From Buddleja alternifolia (lineage: Eukaryota > Streptophyta > Magnoliopsida > Lamiales > Scrophulariaceae): a stretch of DNA of 64,000 bases. The translations under genes and the position numbers were made by a program. The stretch spans positions 8,195,146 to 8,259,145 of the forward strand of contig CM033406.1 in assembly GCA_019426215.1 (NCBI GenBank), in the 5' to 3' direction. Every line of letters starts with the position of its first letter. Positions within the stretch are counted from its first letter, which is position 1. Of the stretch, positions 1-10,791 are shown piece after piece. A model generated the notes under the pieces. It searched no databases. It was not told the DNA's origin and worked only from the letters and a program-made list of their open reading frames with translations.

Positions 1-156
1 ACAACCCAGATAAAACAAAAACAAGCCCTAAGTCCATGGACAGTGTCACCCATCACATAAAACAAGCACATAACGAGATATAAGCATATATGTGATTTTA
101 AAGGGTTAAAACTAATTTAACAATTAAATCTAATTTAGATAATGAATTAAATCCAA

Positions 157-264
157 TTTAATCATTGCAGAATAAATCTAATCTATTTTGACTTCTTTAA
201 TTAAATATAATTTAATCATTGCAAAATAAATCTAATCTATTAGGACTTCTTTAATTAAATCACT
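157..264. repeat. AT-rich direct tandem duplication, period about 54 bp
   Basis: A segment with the core AATTTAATCATTGCA followed by TCTAATCTATT and GACTTCTTTAATTAAAT occurs twice back to back (starts near 157 and 211) with a few differences. It lies in an AT-rich stretch made almost only of TTTAAT/AATCTA words. No coding capacity is visible. Confidence 0.7.
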
Positions 265-420
265 ATTGATTTTAATTAAAGTGAGACTATTTCCAATAAA
301 GTCTCCATGGGTGAACAAATCAAAAAAATAAGAAATTAAGTTTAATCTAATTCCAAGAACCATTAAATCCAATTTGAGTATAAATCCAATTCATATAATC
401 CAAATCAAATCTAATTATTT

Positions 421-902
421 TAGTGTGAACCCAATTTACATTATCAAAATCAAATCTAATTTATTTTGATAGATTAGTTAATTTAATTTGGTCAAGAATA
501 AAATTAAGCCCAACTTATTTTATTAAATTGACTAAATATAATTTAATCAAAGTGTAATTAAATCAAATTTAATTACTAGGGAAGATCAAATTTTAATTTA
601 ACTAAAGGGTATTTAAATCCAATTTAATTTTAAAACAAATCTAATTTATATACCCTGTAATTTGGATAATAAATCTTAATTTACTTTATTAAATTTAATT
701 TATTTTGATAGGCTAGTTAAAATTTAATTTGATCAAAAATAAAATCAAGTCTAACTTATTTTATTTTCTGGACTAAATGTAATTTAATCAAAGTGTAATT
801 AAATCAAATTTAATCACTAGTTAAGATCAAATTACTAAATTAACATTGGGTATTTAAATCTAATTTAACTCTAGAATAAATCTAATTTATATACCCTTTA
901 AC
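421..902. repeat. AT-rich direct tandem duplication, period about 240 bp
   Basis: Two diverged copies, about 421-660 and 661-902, share ordered landmarks: TTATTTTGATAG, TAGTTAA, AATCAAAGTGTAATTAAATC, GGGTATTTAAATC and ATATACCCT. The block is very AT-rich and resembles the AT-rich middle of the LTRs elsewhere in the window, so it may be LTR or leader DNA of a Copia element starting before the window. I see nothing coding in 1-1020. Confidence 0.65.
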
Positions 903-1028
903 CCAAGAAAATAAATTTAATTTAAATAACTTAAATCCAATTTAAGTCAAATGGAAAAGGGGCCATGAATTAATTCAAATGGGCCAACCACATGTATTGG
1001 GTCAAACCCAATACTTGTTAATTAACAT

Positions 1029-1250
1029 GCTGGGCTCAAGCCCCGCGATCCTTAATTAATTCACTGCGCCCAAGCCCAGCATTATACTGATAAAAGACGC
1101 TAGGCTCAAGCCCAGCGTTCGGTCAACCCAGCGCTGGGCCAAGCCCAGCACAATAATTAAATGCGCTGGGCTTCGGCCCAGCACTGAATTAATCCTTGAT
1201 GTGTTGGGCTGGCCCAACACATAACCTAATGTGTTGGGCCCAACCCAACA
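1029..1250. repeat. Cluster of short GGGC/GCCC hairpins
   Basis: At least six short inverted repeats follow one another. Clear examples are GCTGGGC-TTCG-GCCCAGC (1165-1182, a C(UUCG)G tetraloop if transcribed), an 11+11 nt near-perfect palindrome TGTGTTGGGCT/GGCCCAACACA (1200-1221), and CAGCGCTGGGCC-AA-GCCCAGC just upstream. The words at the stem ends drift from GCGCTGGGC to GTGTTGGGC. Small open frames here on both strands are by-products of the repeats. Confidence 0.75.
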
Positions 1251-1361
1251 CATTAGCGTCCCTGTTGCCCGCTAGGTCATCAGCGCCGCTACTGTTACGG
1301 CGCCCGGCACCGACGACAGTAACATCGCCGGTTCTCAGTTGCGGCGCTTGGCACCACAATC

Positions 1362-1434
1362 CGGAGACCATCTCCGTCACTTGAACGGCCCGAAGACCAT
1401 GTTCGTTGCTTGAACGACCCGGAGACCATCTCCA
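1362..1434 (+). other. Three short hairpins with constant ACCAT loop
   Basis: CGGAG-ACCAT-CTCCG (1362-1376), CGAAG-ACCAT-GTTCG (1391-1405) and CGGAG-ACCAT-CTCCA (1420-1434) are separated by a repeated TTGAACGRCCC linker. The middle copy changes both arms together (GGA/TCC to GAA/TTC), so pairing is kept. The function is unknown. Confidence 0.5.
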
Positions 1435-1449
1435 GGTCGTATGTGTTCG

Positions 1450-1479
1450 ATCAGAATCTGCAAATTTGCAGATTCTGAT
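1450..1479. repeat. Perfect 30-bp palindrome
   Basis: Two 15-nt arms centred between 1464 and 1465 are exact reverse complements (left arm ATCAGAATCTGCAAA). No spacer is present. It sits between the ACCAT hairpins and the stem-loop array upstream of Copia-1 gag. Confidence 0.85.
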
Positions 1480-1623
1480 TGCAAGCTTGGCAGCGTTTAT
1501 TAACGCCGCTCTTTTCAGTGGCGATCAATGACGGACGACGACAAATCTTTTGCTGCCGTCAATGAGGTTTGGCAGCAGATATAATCGCACTGCTTCGCCG
1601 GATTCCGTGTCGCTGGGTTGCAT

Positions 1624-1866
1624 ATTTCACCCCAAATATCGTTAAAGGGTTGCAAGGTGAAATTCAAATGTTAGATTATGAGGAGTTAGTGGGAATGAAC
1701 TTAGATAGTCCACATTACCAATAAATTGTTAATGGGTTGCGGTATTTGTGGATTATGGGATAAATATGATTGAACCGTCTATTTGATAGATTGATGTTTG
1801 ACATCACTTTAATTAAGTAATGGACCAAATATCGTTAAAGGGTTGCCATCCATTATATTAATTAAA
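1624..1866 (+). other. Leader stem-loop array of Copia-1 (three stem-loops, constant loop)
   Basis: SL-a: arms 1624-1631 and 1656-1663 (ATTTCACC/GGTGAAAT), loop 1632-1655. SL-b: arms 1705-1719 and 1741-1756, about 14-15 pairs including one G.U and a small bulge, loop 1720-1740. SL-c: arms 1808-1824 and 1849-1866 (TAATGGA/TCCATTA, then TTAATTAA/TTAATTAA beyond a small internal loop), loop 1825-1848. Loops a and c are 24 nt and differ at one base; both contain ATCGTTAAAGGGTTGC, and loop b has TTGTTAATGGGTTGC. The stems are unrelated in sequence but all complementary. The array ends 205 nt before the gag ATG, so it would be in the genomic/gag RNA leader. A role in packaging, dimerisation or translation is inference. 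Confidence 0.75.
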
Positions 1867-2071
1867 AAACTCAATCCCCACCACGAAGTTTTCATCAACG
1901 ATCGCTTCCGTCATTTCACAGTGGGAGTGTGGAATTTCGAAAAATGTAGTGGGAGCCAAGTTATAAGTCGAGGTCCTTGATTTTAAACTTGGTCTTAGTT
2001 TAGTCCAATATTCTAATTAAGTCTGATTTATTTTCTGCAGTTATTTATTTTATCTCTCTCGTTTTTAAAAA

Positions 2072-5000
2072 ATGACAATCAACCCACTTTCCATATTACC
2101 CAAAAAGAATATCCTTACCGGACCTAACTACGTGGATTGGCTAAGGAATTTGAGAATAGTTCTCAATATGGAGTCTTTAGGATACATGTTGGACACTAAT
2201 ATCCCTGCTCAACCTGCCAGAACACGTGCCAATGAGGAAGAAGTCCAAGCTCATGAAAAATGGGTGACGGACGACGTCCGAGTGATTGGGTACATTCTTG
2301 GCTCTATGACGATTGAGCTACAGAGGTCCCACGACAAGATGACCACAACGAGGGCTATCTTGATGCACTTGGTTGAGCTTTATGGTGAGCACAGTAGGAC
2401 TGCTAGATATGAAATATCTAAAGAGCTCTTCGGAGCCAAAATGAGAGAAGGGGAGAAGGTTGGGGATCATGTCCTCAAAATGATATCGAGGATTGAGAGA
2501 TTGGAAGCTCTCGATTTTACAATGAACCGGCAACTTCAGGCCGATCTTATCTTGCAATCCCTTCCTGACTCTTTTTCCCAATTCGTCATGAACTTCAATT
2601 GCAATGAGATTGAATGCAACTTAGATGGGCTAATAAACAAATTAAACACTGCACAATATCAATTGAAGCCCAAGGGAAAAGAGACTGCTTTGGTTATCAC
2701 TTCTGCGCCCAAACGGGCGAAGAATAAGAAGAGAAAAGCCAAGAAGCAGGCTGGCGAGCTTGGAGCTGAGGGTGGTGTCGATAAAGGAAACGGGAAAGCT
2801 CCTGTGATTCGCAAGCGAAAGGGGCCACAAAAGACAGACAGATGCCTACACTGCAGTGAGCTGAGCCACTGGAGAAGGAACTGTTCGAATATGGGGCCTG
2901 GCGCACAAGGTATGGAACTTTATGTTCATGAAACTTATTGTTCTATGACCGTCTTCTCTACATCTTGGATTCTTGACTCTGGAGCTAGTGCTCACATATG
3001 TTGTATGAATCAGGATCTGCTGGACAACGATGAGGTGAAGATCAGAGTAGGCAGCGGGCAAAGCGTTATGGCTACTGCAATAGGATCTACCTCGTTGTTT
3101 TTAAATTTTGGACATGTACTATTACTGAATAATGTTTTGGTTTTGCCTAATGGGATTAAAAACATTGTTTCTATTCCCGTTTTAGTTAAGAATGGTTACA
3201 CTTTCTGTTTTATTGATGAACGATGCAACATTTATTATGGTAATAAATTTGTAGGCTTTGCTTCTTTGATAAATGGATTGTATTACCTTAGTGTCCAGAA
3301 TGAGTATGCAGTGAATCCTATACAAAGGAAACGTAGTAGGCTTGAAATAAACCAACGATTGATATGGAACCTTCGACTAGGCCATGCTGGCGAACAAAAG
3401 ATTCGCAAAATGGAAAAAGATGGGCTAATTGGCCCACTGGGATTGGATCCCTATCCTACTTGTGAATCTTGTCTCAAAGGCAAGATGGCTAGATTGCCCT
3501 TCACAGGGAGCTTTGAAAGGGCCTCAAAAATCTTAGGTTTAGTGCATACTGACGTTTGTGGTCCATTTGGAGAAATGGCCAGAGGAGGTTTCCTTTACTT
3601 TATCACCTTCACTGATGACCATTCTTGATATGGTCTAGTGTACCTGATGAAGCATAAGTCTGAATCCATTGACAAGTTCAAAGAATTCAAGGCTTTAGTG
3701 GAAAATCAAACAAGTCAATGTATAAAGACTCTTCGATCTGATCGAGGAGCAGAATATATGAGCGACGAGTTTGACTTATACCTCAGAGACAATGGTATAG
3801 TATTGCAACTCACACCTCCAGCGAATCCACAGTTGAATGAAGTAGTAGAGCGAAGGAATCGAACCTTGTTAGACATGGTTAGCTCCATGCTTAGCTACAC
3901 TGATTTACCCATTTCACTGTAGGGTCACGCGCTGCTTACAGCTGTACACATTTTAAATAAATGTCCGTCCAAGTCTGTTCCTCTGACTCCCTATGAAATG
4001 TGGAGAAATAGGAAACCAAGTTTTAACCACATAAAGATTTGGGGATGTCCGACTTATGTCAAAAAGACTAAAGTGGACAAGTTGGAGGCTAGGTCCTTAA
4101 AGGGACATTTCATTGGATATCCTGAAGATTCTATGGGATACCTCTTTTACCTGCACCATGATCAAAGGATCATTGTAGCCTTACAAGCCCACTTTCTTGA
4201 AGATGAGTTCATTCAAGTTGGAGGAGCGGGTAGAAAGATTGTTCTAGAAGAACAAAATGAAACCCCACTAGATACATCTACACAGGGAGAGAGAACCGAA
4301 ACTTTTGTAACACAACCACAACCACGACGATCTAATAGAGTATCTCAACCGCCTGAGAGGTACGGATTTCTAATGCAGAGGGAGTTGGATCTCCATTCTG
4401 TGTTAGAGGAGGATCATGGAGATGATCTCTCCACTTTTGATCAAGCGATGGTGGATGTGGATGCTGCTAGATGGGGTGAAGCTATGCAAACTAAGATCAA
4501 TTCGATGCATGCAAACCAAGTCTGGAAACTTGTAGACCAACCTGAAGGGGTAAAACCAATCGGGTGTAAATGGATCTACAAGAGAAAGATTGGTGTTGAT
4601 GGCAAAGTAGACACCTACAAAGCCAGGCTAGTGGCGAAAGGGTATAGTCAAAAGGAAGGAATTGACTACCAAGAAACCTTCTCGCCAGTGGCTATGATCA
4701 AATCAATAAGGATTCTACTAGTAATAGCAGCACATCTAGATTATGAAATATGGCAAATGGATGTCAAAACTGCTTTCCTAAATGGATTCCTAGAAGAGGA
4801 TATCTATATGGAACAACCTAAATGTTTTGAATCCGAGGAGCATATTCATAAGGTGTGCAAACTTGAGAGATCAATTTATGGACTCAAACAAGCATCTCGT
4901 AGCTGGAATCTATGTTTTGATAAGGTTGTCAAAGGATTTGACTTCATCAAAAATGAAGACGAGCCCTGTGTTTACAAGAAGGTCAATGGGAGCAAGTTGA

Positions 5001-5813
5001 CATTCCTAGTGTTATATGTAGATCACATATTACTCATTGGGAATGACATAGGAATGCTCACCACAACCAAGAAGTGGCTTTCGAAATGGGATACATCTTT
5101 CGAAATGAGACATGGGATACATCTTTGGAAATCTATGTGTCCTCAAAGTGAGGAAGATAGAAGAGAAATGAACATTATACCCTATGCGTCTACTGTAGGC
5201 AGCTTGATGTACGCGATGCTCTGTACTAGACCCGACATTGCTAAGGAACATTGGATAGCTGTGAAGAATATCCTAAAGTATCTGAAAAGAACTAAGGATA
5301 TTATTCTCACCTACGGAAGTGGTGACCTGAGGGTGGACGGGTACACTGATTCAGATTTCCAATCTGATGTTGATGACCGAAAATCCACCTCGGGATTTGT
5401 CTTTACTCTAAATGGTGGAGCGTTGACTTGGAAAAGTTCCAAGCAAAGCACAACCGCAGACTCCCCCATAGAGGCTGAATACATAGCTACCTTAGAGGCA
5501 GCTAAAGAAGCTGTTTGGATTAGGAAGTTCGTTGAGGAACTTCAAGTGGTTCCTAGCATAAAGCTCTCGTTGCCACTTTATTGTGACAACACCGAAGCTA
5601 TAGCGCAAGCGAAGGAACCTAAGTCTCACAGTAAATCCAAACACATAGAGAGGACATATCATAAGAGAGATCGTTGCACGAGGTGAAATAGCTGTTCAAA
5701 AAATAGCCTCAACCGACAATGTCGCTGATCCATTGACCAAGCCATTGGCACAGGCGGTGCTGGAAAAACATCTCGAAAAGATGAGGAATAAATACCACAG
5801 CAAATGGCATTGA
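2072..5813 (+). pseudogene. Copia-1 gag-pol polyprotein, broken
   Basis: The ATG at 2072 opens a gag (capsid-like first 200 residues, a Lys/Arg-rich stretch, then zinc knuckle CLHCSELSHWRRNC, CX2CX4HX4C intact). Protease follows (WILDSGASAH, D-S-G present), then the GAG-pre-integrase zinc region and the start of integrase (HTDVCGPF). A TGA at 3626-3628 and a TAG at 3920-3922 break integrase; both fit C-to-T/G-to-A changes of Arg and Trp codons. RT and RNase H run from 3998. The catalytic RT motif reads YVDH instead of YVDD (5014-5025). About 40 residues are missing after KKWLS and about 15 after TRPDI, compared with normal Copia spacing. A 2-nt loss near 5660 shifts the last RNase H part, whose true end is the TGA at 5811-5813. 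It would replicate the element through an RNA intermediate if intact; it cannot now. The lineage within Copia was not determined. Confidence 0.9.
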
Positions 5814-5828
5814 GTGCAAGTGGGAGAT

Positions 5829-7431
5829 TGTGAGAGTATATGCCCTCGAATGCCATAAAGAGGATAGATTTATAGGGCATAAACATTGTAACTAAACTAT
5901 GGTTTTTCTATTAATATAAGGCAGTTGATTGTTGTTTTCTTTTAGGCATTTATAAGGTGTGAATAAACAACGTAAAGTTCTTGATGACAAGGCGAACCTT
6001 CTACCTCCTATGAGATAGGAGGAAAGGCAATAGAATGGTTTGACCCTTGACATCTAAAAGGGTTCGCAAGTCTAAGAAATATTAATTGGGCATCAATAGT
6101 GAATAAAGGCTTGTATGATGTAAGTTTCGACAGAGAAAGTGCCAGTCGTACACTATGGAAATGGTAGTGGGAACTTATATCATAGACGTGTCAGTTGGAC
6201 TGATATGTTCGAACACGGCTCGCATCCGTTCATCACATGGGTATTCACTAATTGACAGTCAATGATGAAACTGATAAGTAGTGATAGGTACGTGTGAACC
6301 TCTGACCTGAGAAATCGAGTTGAAGATGTACTTGTGACATCAAGTCTGTCATTAGAGTAGTTAGATTCAAATTACCTGTTGGTGGAATCGACCTCGAAGT
6401 GCGACTTGATGGGCAAGTAGCATTGTTAACTGATTTGCAATATGGAATTTATTCTCTCATAAGTGAATGAGTAAATATCCTATGTGATCATGAATAAGTG
6501 AGGATGAAAGTCTTTGGCCAAAGCATTTATATACCTCGACTTATTAGGAGCTTAGGCATATCGTCAAGTTATATGAGTTTGGCTTTAAACCATGGCTCTT
6601 ACTTGACTGGGATATAAGAATAAAAGGTTTATACACGTACGGTATTCACGGCGTAAAGGTTTGGGATGATCCTATTCATTCGTTCTCAATTGGATTACGG
6701 TGTGAGTCACGAGACTGGCTAGGTATCATTCACACCCCTTTGGATTCTTCCCAGTTGCCTTTTGAGACGAACCTAAAGAGTCGCGCTTAAAGGAAGTGCA
6801 AAAGGAAAAACATGGGAAAAAGACTTGAGAGAAATTCACGGCATTGGATGCCGTAATTAATTAATTAATAATTCGATAATTTAATTAATTAATTAAATTA
6901 ATGAGTTAATTAATTTCTTGGAGAAATTGAATTATAAATTAATTAGGAATTGAATTAATTGGATTATCAATTTATTTATTGGATAAATAAATTATCCGAT
7001 TAATTAATTAGCAAGCAAGACGAAAGCCCGAATGCTTCCGAGCCCACTAAGGGGAGGCCAAATAGACGCCCAAATAGGGCTCTTGCATGCTAGTGTTATT
7101 GTTTCATAATGATATAAATATATCACAAGGTGAAAAATAACACAAGGGCAACTTACATAACTTTCTCTCTAAGAAAAAGTCTCCCACCTCTCTCTCTCTC
7201 TCTAGCCGTCTTTGACAAGGAAGAAAGGAGGAGTTTTTCGTTTTTGATTCTGCCGTGACGAATTAGAGACGTTGGCAAATTCGGCGTTAGAGAAAAAGAT
7301 CACGTTCAGAAATCAACATACGCCAGAATGGTAATTTTTCTATACACAATTAAACACGAGGATTAGAGATGATTCGGGCTTTGGGAATTAAATTTACTTT
7401 CCGCTGTGTTTTATCCGTATAATTCCCAACA
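5829..7431 (+). repeat. Copia-1 3' LTR (1603 bp)
   Basis: It begins TGTGAGAGTATATGCC directly after the polypurine tract and ends AATTCCCAACA. The order is typical: AT-rich ATTAATTAA block (6850-7015), TATA-like TATAAATA at 7113-7120, CT-rich tract (7186-7205), then the terminal CGCTGTGTTTTATCC box also seen in other Copia LTRs here. Its right flank GAAGG (7432-7436) would be one half of the target-site duplication; the other half is not identified in the window. Confidence 0.88.
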
Positions 7432-10400
7432 GAAGGAGTTGTTCACAACGTTGATGAAGAACAAGCGACTTCGTCTTCATCATCTTCTTCAGAAGAGCTA
7501 GTGGTGGTTAAGCGACCTAAAAGAAAACTCACTTTGAATGTTGTTGAGACATCAAAGCCAGCAAAGAAGCAGAAGCAGAATCCGGAACCCAAGAAGAAAT
7601 AGAAGTCTCCCTCTCCTTCTCCCAAATCGCCCTCTCCCCCTCCTGTCTTCATTATCTCTCCAGAAGAGGAAGAAGAGATAGAAGAAGTACCGCTAGCCCG
7701 AAGGCGTACTCCATTATCCACTCCAGCTGCATCAACAAGCTCTCCAGTCGAGCCAACGCTTGTAGAACCAGTGAGTGTTCCTCCACCTCCGTCTGACGTT
7801 GTTCCTGAAACCAGCTCAGAACCTAAAGCCCCTACTCAATCTGAGAGGCTTTCTCTTGTTCGACGTAAGTACTTTTGAAAAGCAATGTATTATATCCTTT
7901 CCTCGTTAGTTTCTAAGTCTCTAACACTAGGAGAAAAACAATTTAGCCGAGTGTGAAGCAAATATCCAGACTGTTCTTAACACTCTTGAGAACTTGCATA
8001 TCCCCATTGGTGCTGATCCCATTACTTCTTTTCTCGATTTAGATCCAGAAGAAGTTATCCCGGAGACTGAGGAAACTGTACAAAATATTGAAACAGATCA
8101 AGCGACTGCGTCAGTCGATGATAGTCCTCAGGCTCAAAATGCACCAGACGCTGATGCACCTCCACCTTCCGAGATCCCTGTTGAAGTGGATGTAGACATG
8201 ATAGCAATTGTGGATATCGCTAAGAAACTAGCACAAGTCCTTCCTGACGCTCAAACATCTCCAGTCAGTGAAGCGACTGTGCATGCTAAGCCTTCGATAG
8301 AAGTGGCCCCTATCCCAACAGAGTCTATTGCATTTGTCCCTACTCCAACTGGATCTCCTCCCCGTGTCATAAATTGCTTTCCCCGTGGCTATGATGCAAA
8401 TGTTGAATTCTACTTTGCCACCAGGGAGCTTGACACCAGGCAATTAGTCAATATGGAGATCAACTTTCAAAACACTCTCCATAGGACTGATGTTTCTAAT
8501 TCTGCTAAATTTAAATTCTTCGAGCGATTTGCTGACCTGGGTCTCTACTCTCTTAAGCGTCTTCAATCTCGCCTTAAGTATATTCGGCGACCAGGGTTCA
8601 ACATGATAGAATTTAACGAGAAGCGTTTCAACTTTACTGGCCATTCTGAAGAATCTATTTATCCCTTGCGCCAGAATAAGATCATCATTAAGAATCCCCA
8701 TATGGGTGATTGGTCAAAGAATCCTGATGAAGAAATTCTTAACAGAATCGGATACTCCGCTGACCCCAAAGTTGTTCATTCTCCTCAGAACGCTTTATCC
8801 CCTAATCTAGTAGGCAATATTAGCGCTTTGCCTTATTACTGGAAATCGATAGAACGCTATATTCGCCAGCATCTTAGCTTAATCGCTCAGGGAGGACACT
8901 ATATTTATCATTCGTACAGTGACTTCTTCCTGATTTGAATTAAGATGCTTCCACCAGTAAACAACCTTTTTTTCCAGGGCAGAGTGCAATCCCCTTGAGT
9001 CTAGACAACGATCACGCTGATTTTGCTGAACTCTACATAGATAGGAGAGCAATCTTTGAAAATGCGCAATCGCTAGACATCTCCTTCATTGAATACTTTG
9101 GCCCGAATAACTTCAGAGGCTATAGTCTTCACCCCGTCTTTGTTTGTGAACAGAACGTCCAAGTGGCCAAGATGATTTCAAAAATTAGGCCAGTAGACGA
9201 AGAGGTTGTTCAAGCCCTTATGCCTTATTTATTGGACTTCTACAACTCTTACATATCAGGAGTTGATCTGCCGGAAGGAGTGCAAGTTGCACTAAGCAAT
9301 GAACAGCACGAAGACGCTATATTCTTTATCCCGCAGACCAACCTGATCAGTCCAAGGCACATCATGGAAGCGATTGGCCCCCTTTGGGTCATTGCTGTTG
9401 AGAATCCTTCTCCTCGCATAGAGATAGTTGAGATAGTAGAGGAAGTCACTCCTATTGTGGAAGCCGCTCAAATTCCAGACGCTTATTTGCCAGATATTTC
9501 TAGCACCCCAGTAGTTTAGATCTCTACTCAAGCACCTGTTTGTCCACCAGCGTCTGTAGATCCATCCATGGATCAAGCGATTCAGGAAGTCCTTGATGAG
9601 CCTGCAGAGCCTTTTGTAAGAGACAAATCTAAAGGTAAAGCTCCAATTTCCAGCTCACATGGCCCTGAGGATTCCTCCTCTGACTCGGACTCAGATTCAG
9701 AAAGTGATCCAAAGGCAAGAGATTCCAAGAAAGACATTCGTAATTCCCTTAGAGATCTAACGGGTTCTTGTTCTCGTTTGGAAGAGCGCAGCAACGCAAT
9801 GATTCATAATGTAGAAAGACTACTTAAGGCTAATATGAGTCACACAAACAAGCTTTCAGTCACTATGATGAACAGTATCGCTCCCCTTATCAAAGAACTT
9901 TCTGACGATTTCAACAGGACGCTTGCTCAGAATGCATCAGCTGATACTGAGCGTCACAATTCTTCCAATTTAATCTCTTAGAGTATCACTGAGCAAGTTG
10001 CTCTCTTGATAGAAGAAGTCAAGCTTCTCCGACGGTACATCGCTAACTTAAAGACCTCCCTTGATGATGCCAAGAAGGGGGAAGATCTTAAAGAAAATTC
10101 CCAGTCCAAGGCTATCTCTAAGACAGACAACAAGCACTGGCGATCTATGTTCGAGGAGATAGTTAGCATGAAGGAAATGCTTACTAAGAAGAGAAAGCCT
10201 AGATATTATCAAGGCAAGCATTTACTCCCAGACCTGGACGTTGAGTTCTTAGAGAGTATGGGTTTTCACCCATATGTCAGACCGCTTAGAAGACCTATCA
10301 ATTGGAAATCCACCAATGATCGAAGACAAGACATTTACCATGACTTGATCCGAGAACTTGGAATCCCTCCGAGGGATTGGGTGGAAAGACCGTTGGAGCT

Positions 10401-10533
10401 GGAAGAAAGCGCTAGACGCAGAAGACATGACTACAATGAAGTCCATCATCCAACTATGATAGATGTTGATAGACTTCTACTGGATTTAGCAATTGAAATC
10501 TATCAAAAAGAAGAAGCCAATAGGAAGCGATAG
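7432..10533 (+). pseudogene. SIRE-A ORF3 (env-like third ORF), with candidate introns
   Basis: The position after pol and before the 3' LTR is that of the env-like ORF known in the SIRE/Maximus lineage. The segment is cut at its 5' end by Copia-1. The first part (7432-7864) is Ser/Pro/Glu-rich with basic runs and has one TAG at 7600-7602. A GTAAGT donor at 7865 and TTTAG acceptor ending at 7946 flank 82 nt whose removal restores phase with 7947-8918. A second possible intron, 8919-8977, ends in a strong poly-T TTCCAG acceptor and also restores phase, but its donor is weak and it is very short. The frame from 8978 then runs to the TAG at 10531-10533, broken by TAGs at 9517-9519 and 9979-9981. 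The C-terminal third looks helical/coiled-coil (9780-10090). No clear signal peptide or membrane segment is seen, so 'envelope' is a positional name only. Confidence 0.72.
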
Positions 10534-10791
10534 AAAAGATGAATGATTATGTTGTTTTATATATTTTTGTTTGTTGCTTTAAAGTATTTTCTTTCAGTTG
10601 TAAATCATGAATGCTTTAATTCTTCCATATGAATGAATGAATGATTTATCGCTGAAACATCTTGTTGCGACTAATCTAACATTAGCTAACTTTACTAACT
10701 TTCTAAACGCCAACTTATAATTATTTTTGAACTCTTAATCTATAAAAGAGTTATAAGAGTTAAGGTCTTGACATCATCAAAAAGGGAAAAT
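10534..10791 (+). other. SIRE-A 3' untranslated region and polypurine tract
   Basis: AT-rich, non-coding. It contains the stretch GCTGAAACATCTTGTTG (10650-10670), conserved at 41071-41090 in SIRE-B and at 50467-50485 in the duplicated copy, and ends in the polypurine tract AAAAAGGGAAAA at 10779-10790. Confidence 0.75.

Larger units (their letters stand above)
1..7431 (+). mobile_element. Copia-1 LTR retrotransposon (5' LTR not identified)
   Basis: A Ty1/Copia order (gag, protease, integrase, RT, RNase H) at 2072-5813 is followed by a polypurine tract AAGTGGGAGAT (5818-5828) and a 3' LTR at 5829-7431. No primer binding site or 5' LTR was recognised in 1-2071, so the 5' end is probably upstream of the window or altered; the left limit given here is only the window edge. 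The element interrupts ORF3 of a Sirevirus-like element whose remaining part starts at 7432. The reading frame is dead. Confidence 0.7.

Noticed and set aside
1056..1384. Short open frames on both strands (62-65 codons)
   Set aside because: Produced by the GGGC/GCCC hairpin repeats; no domain, mirrored on the opposite strand.
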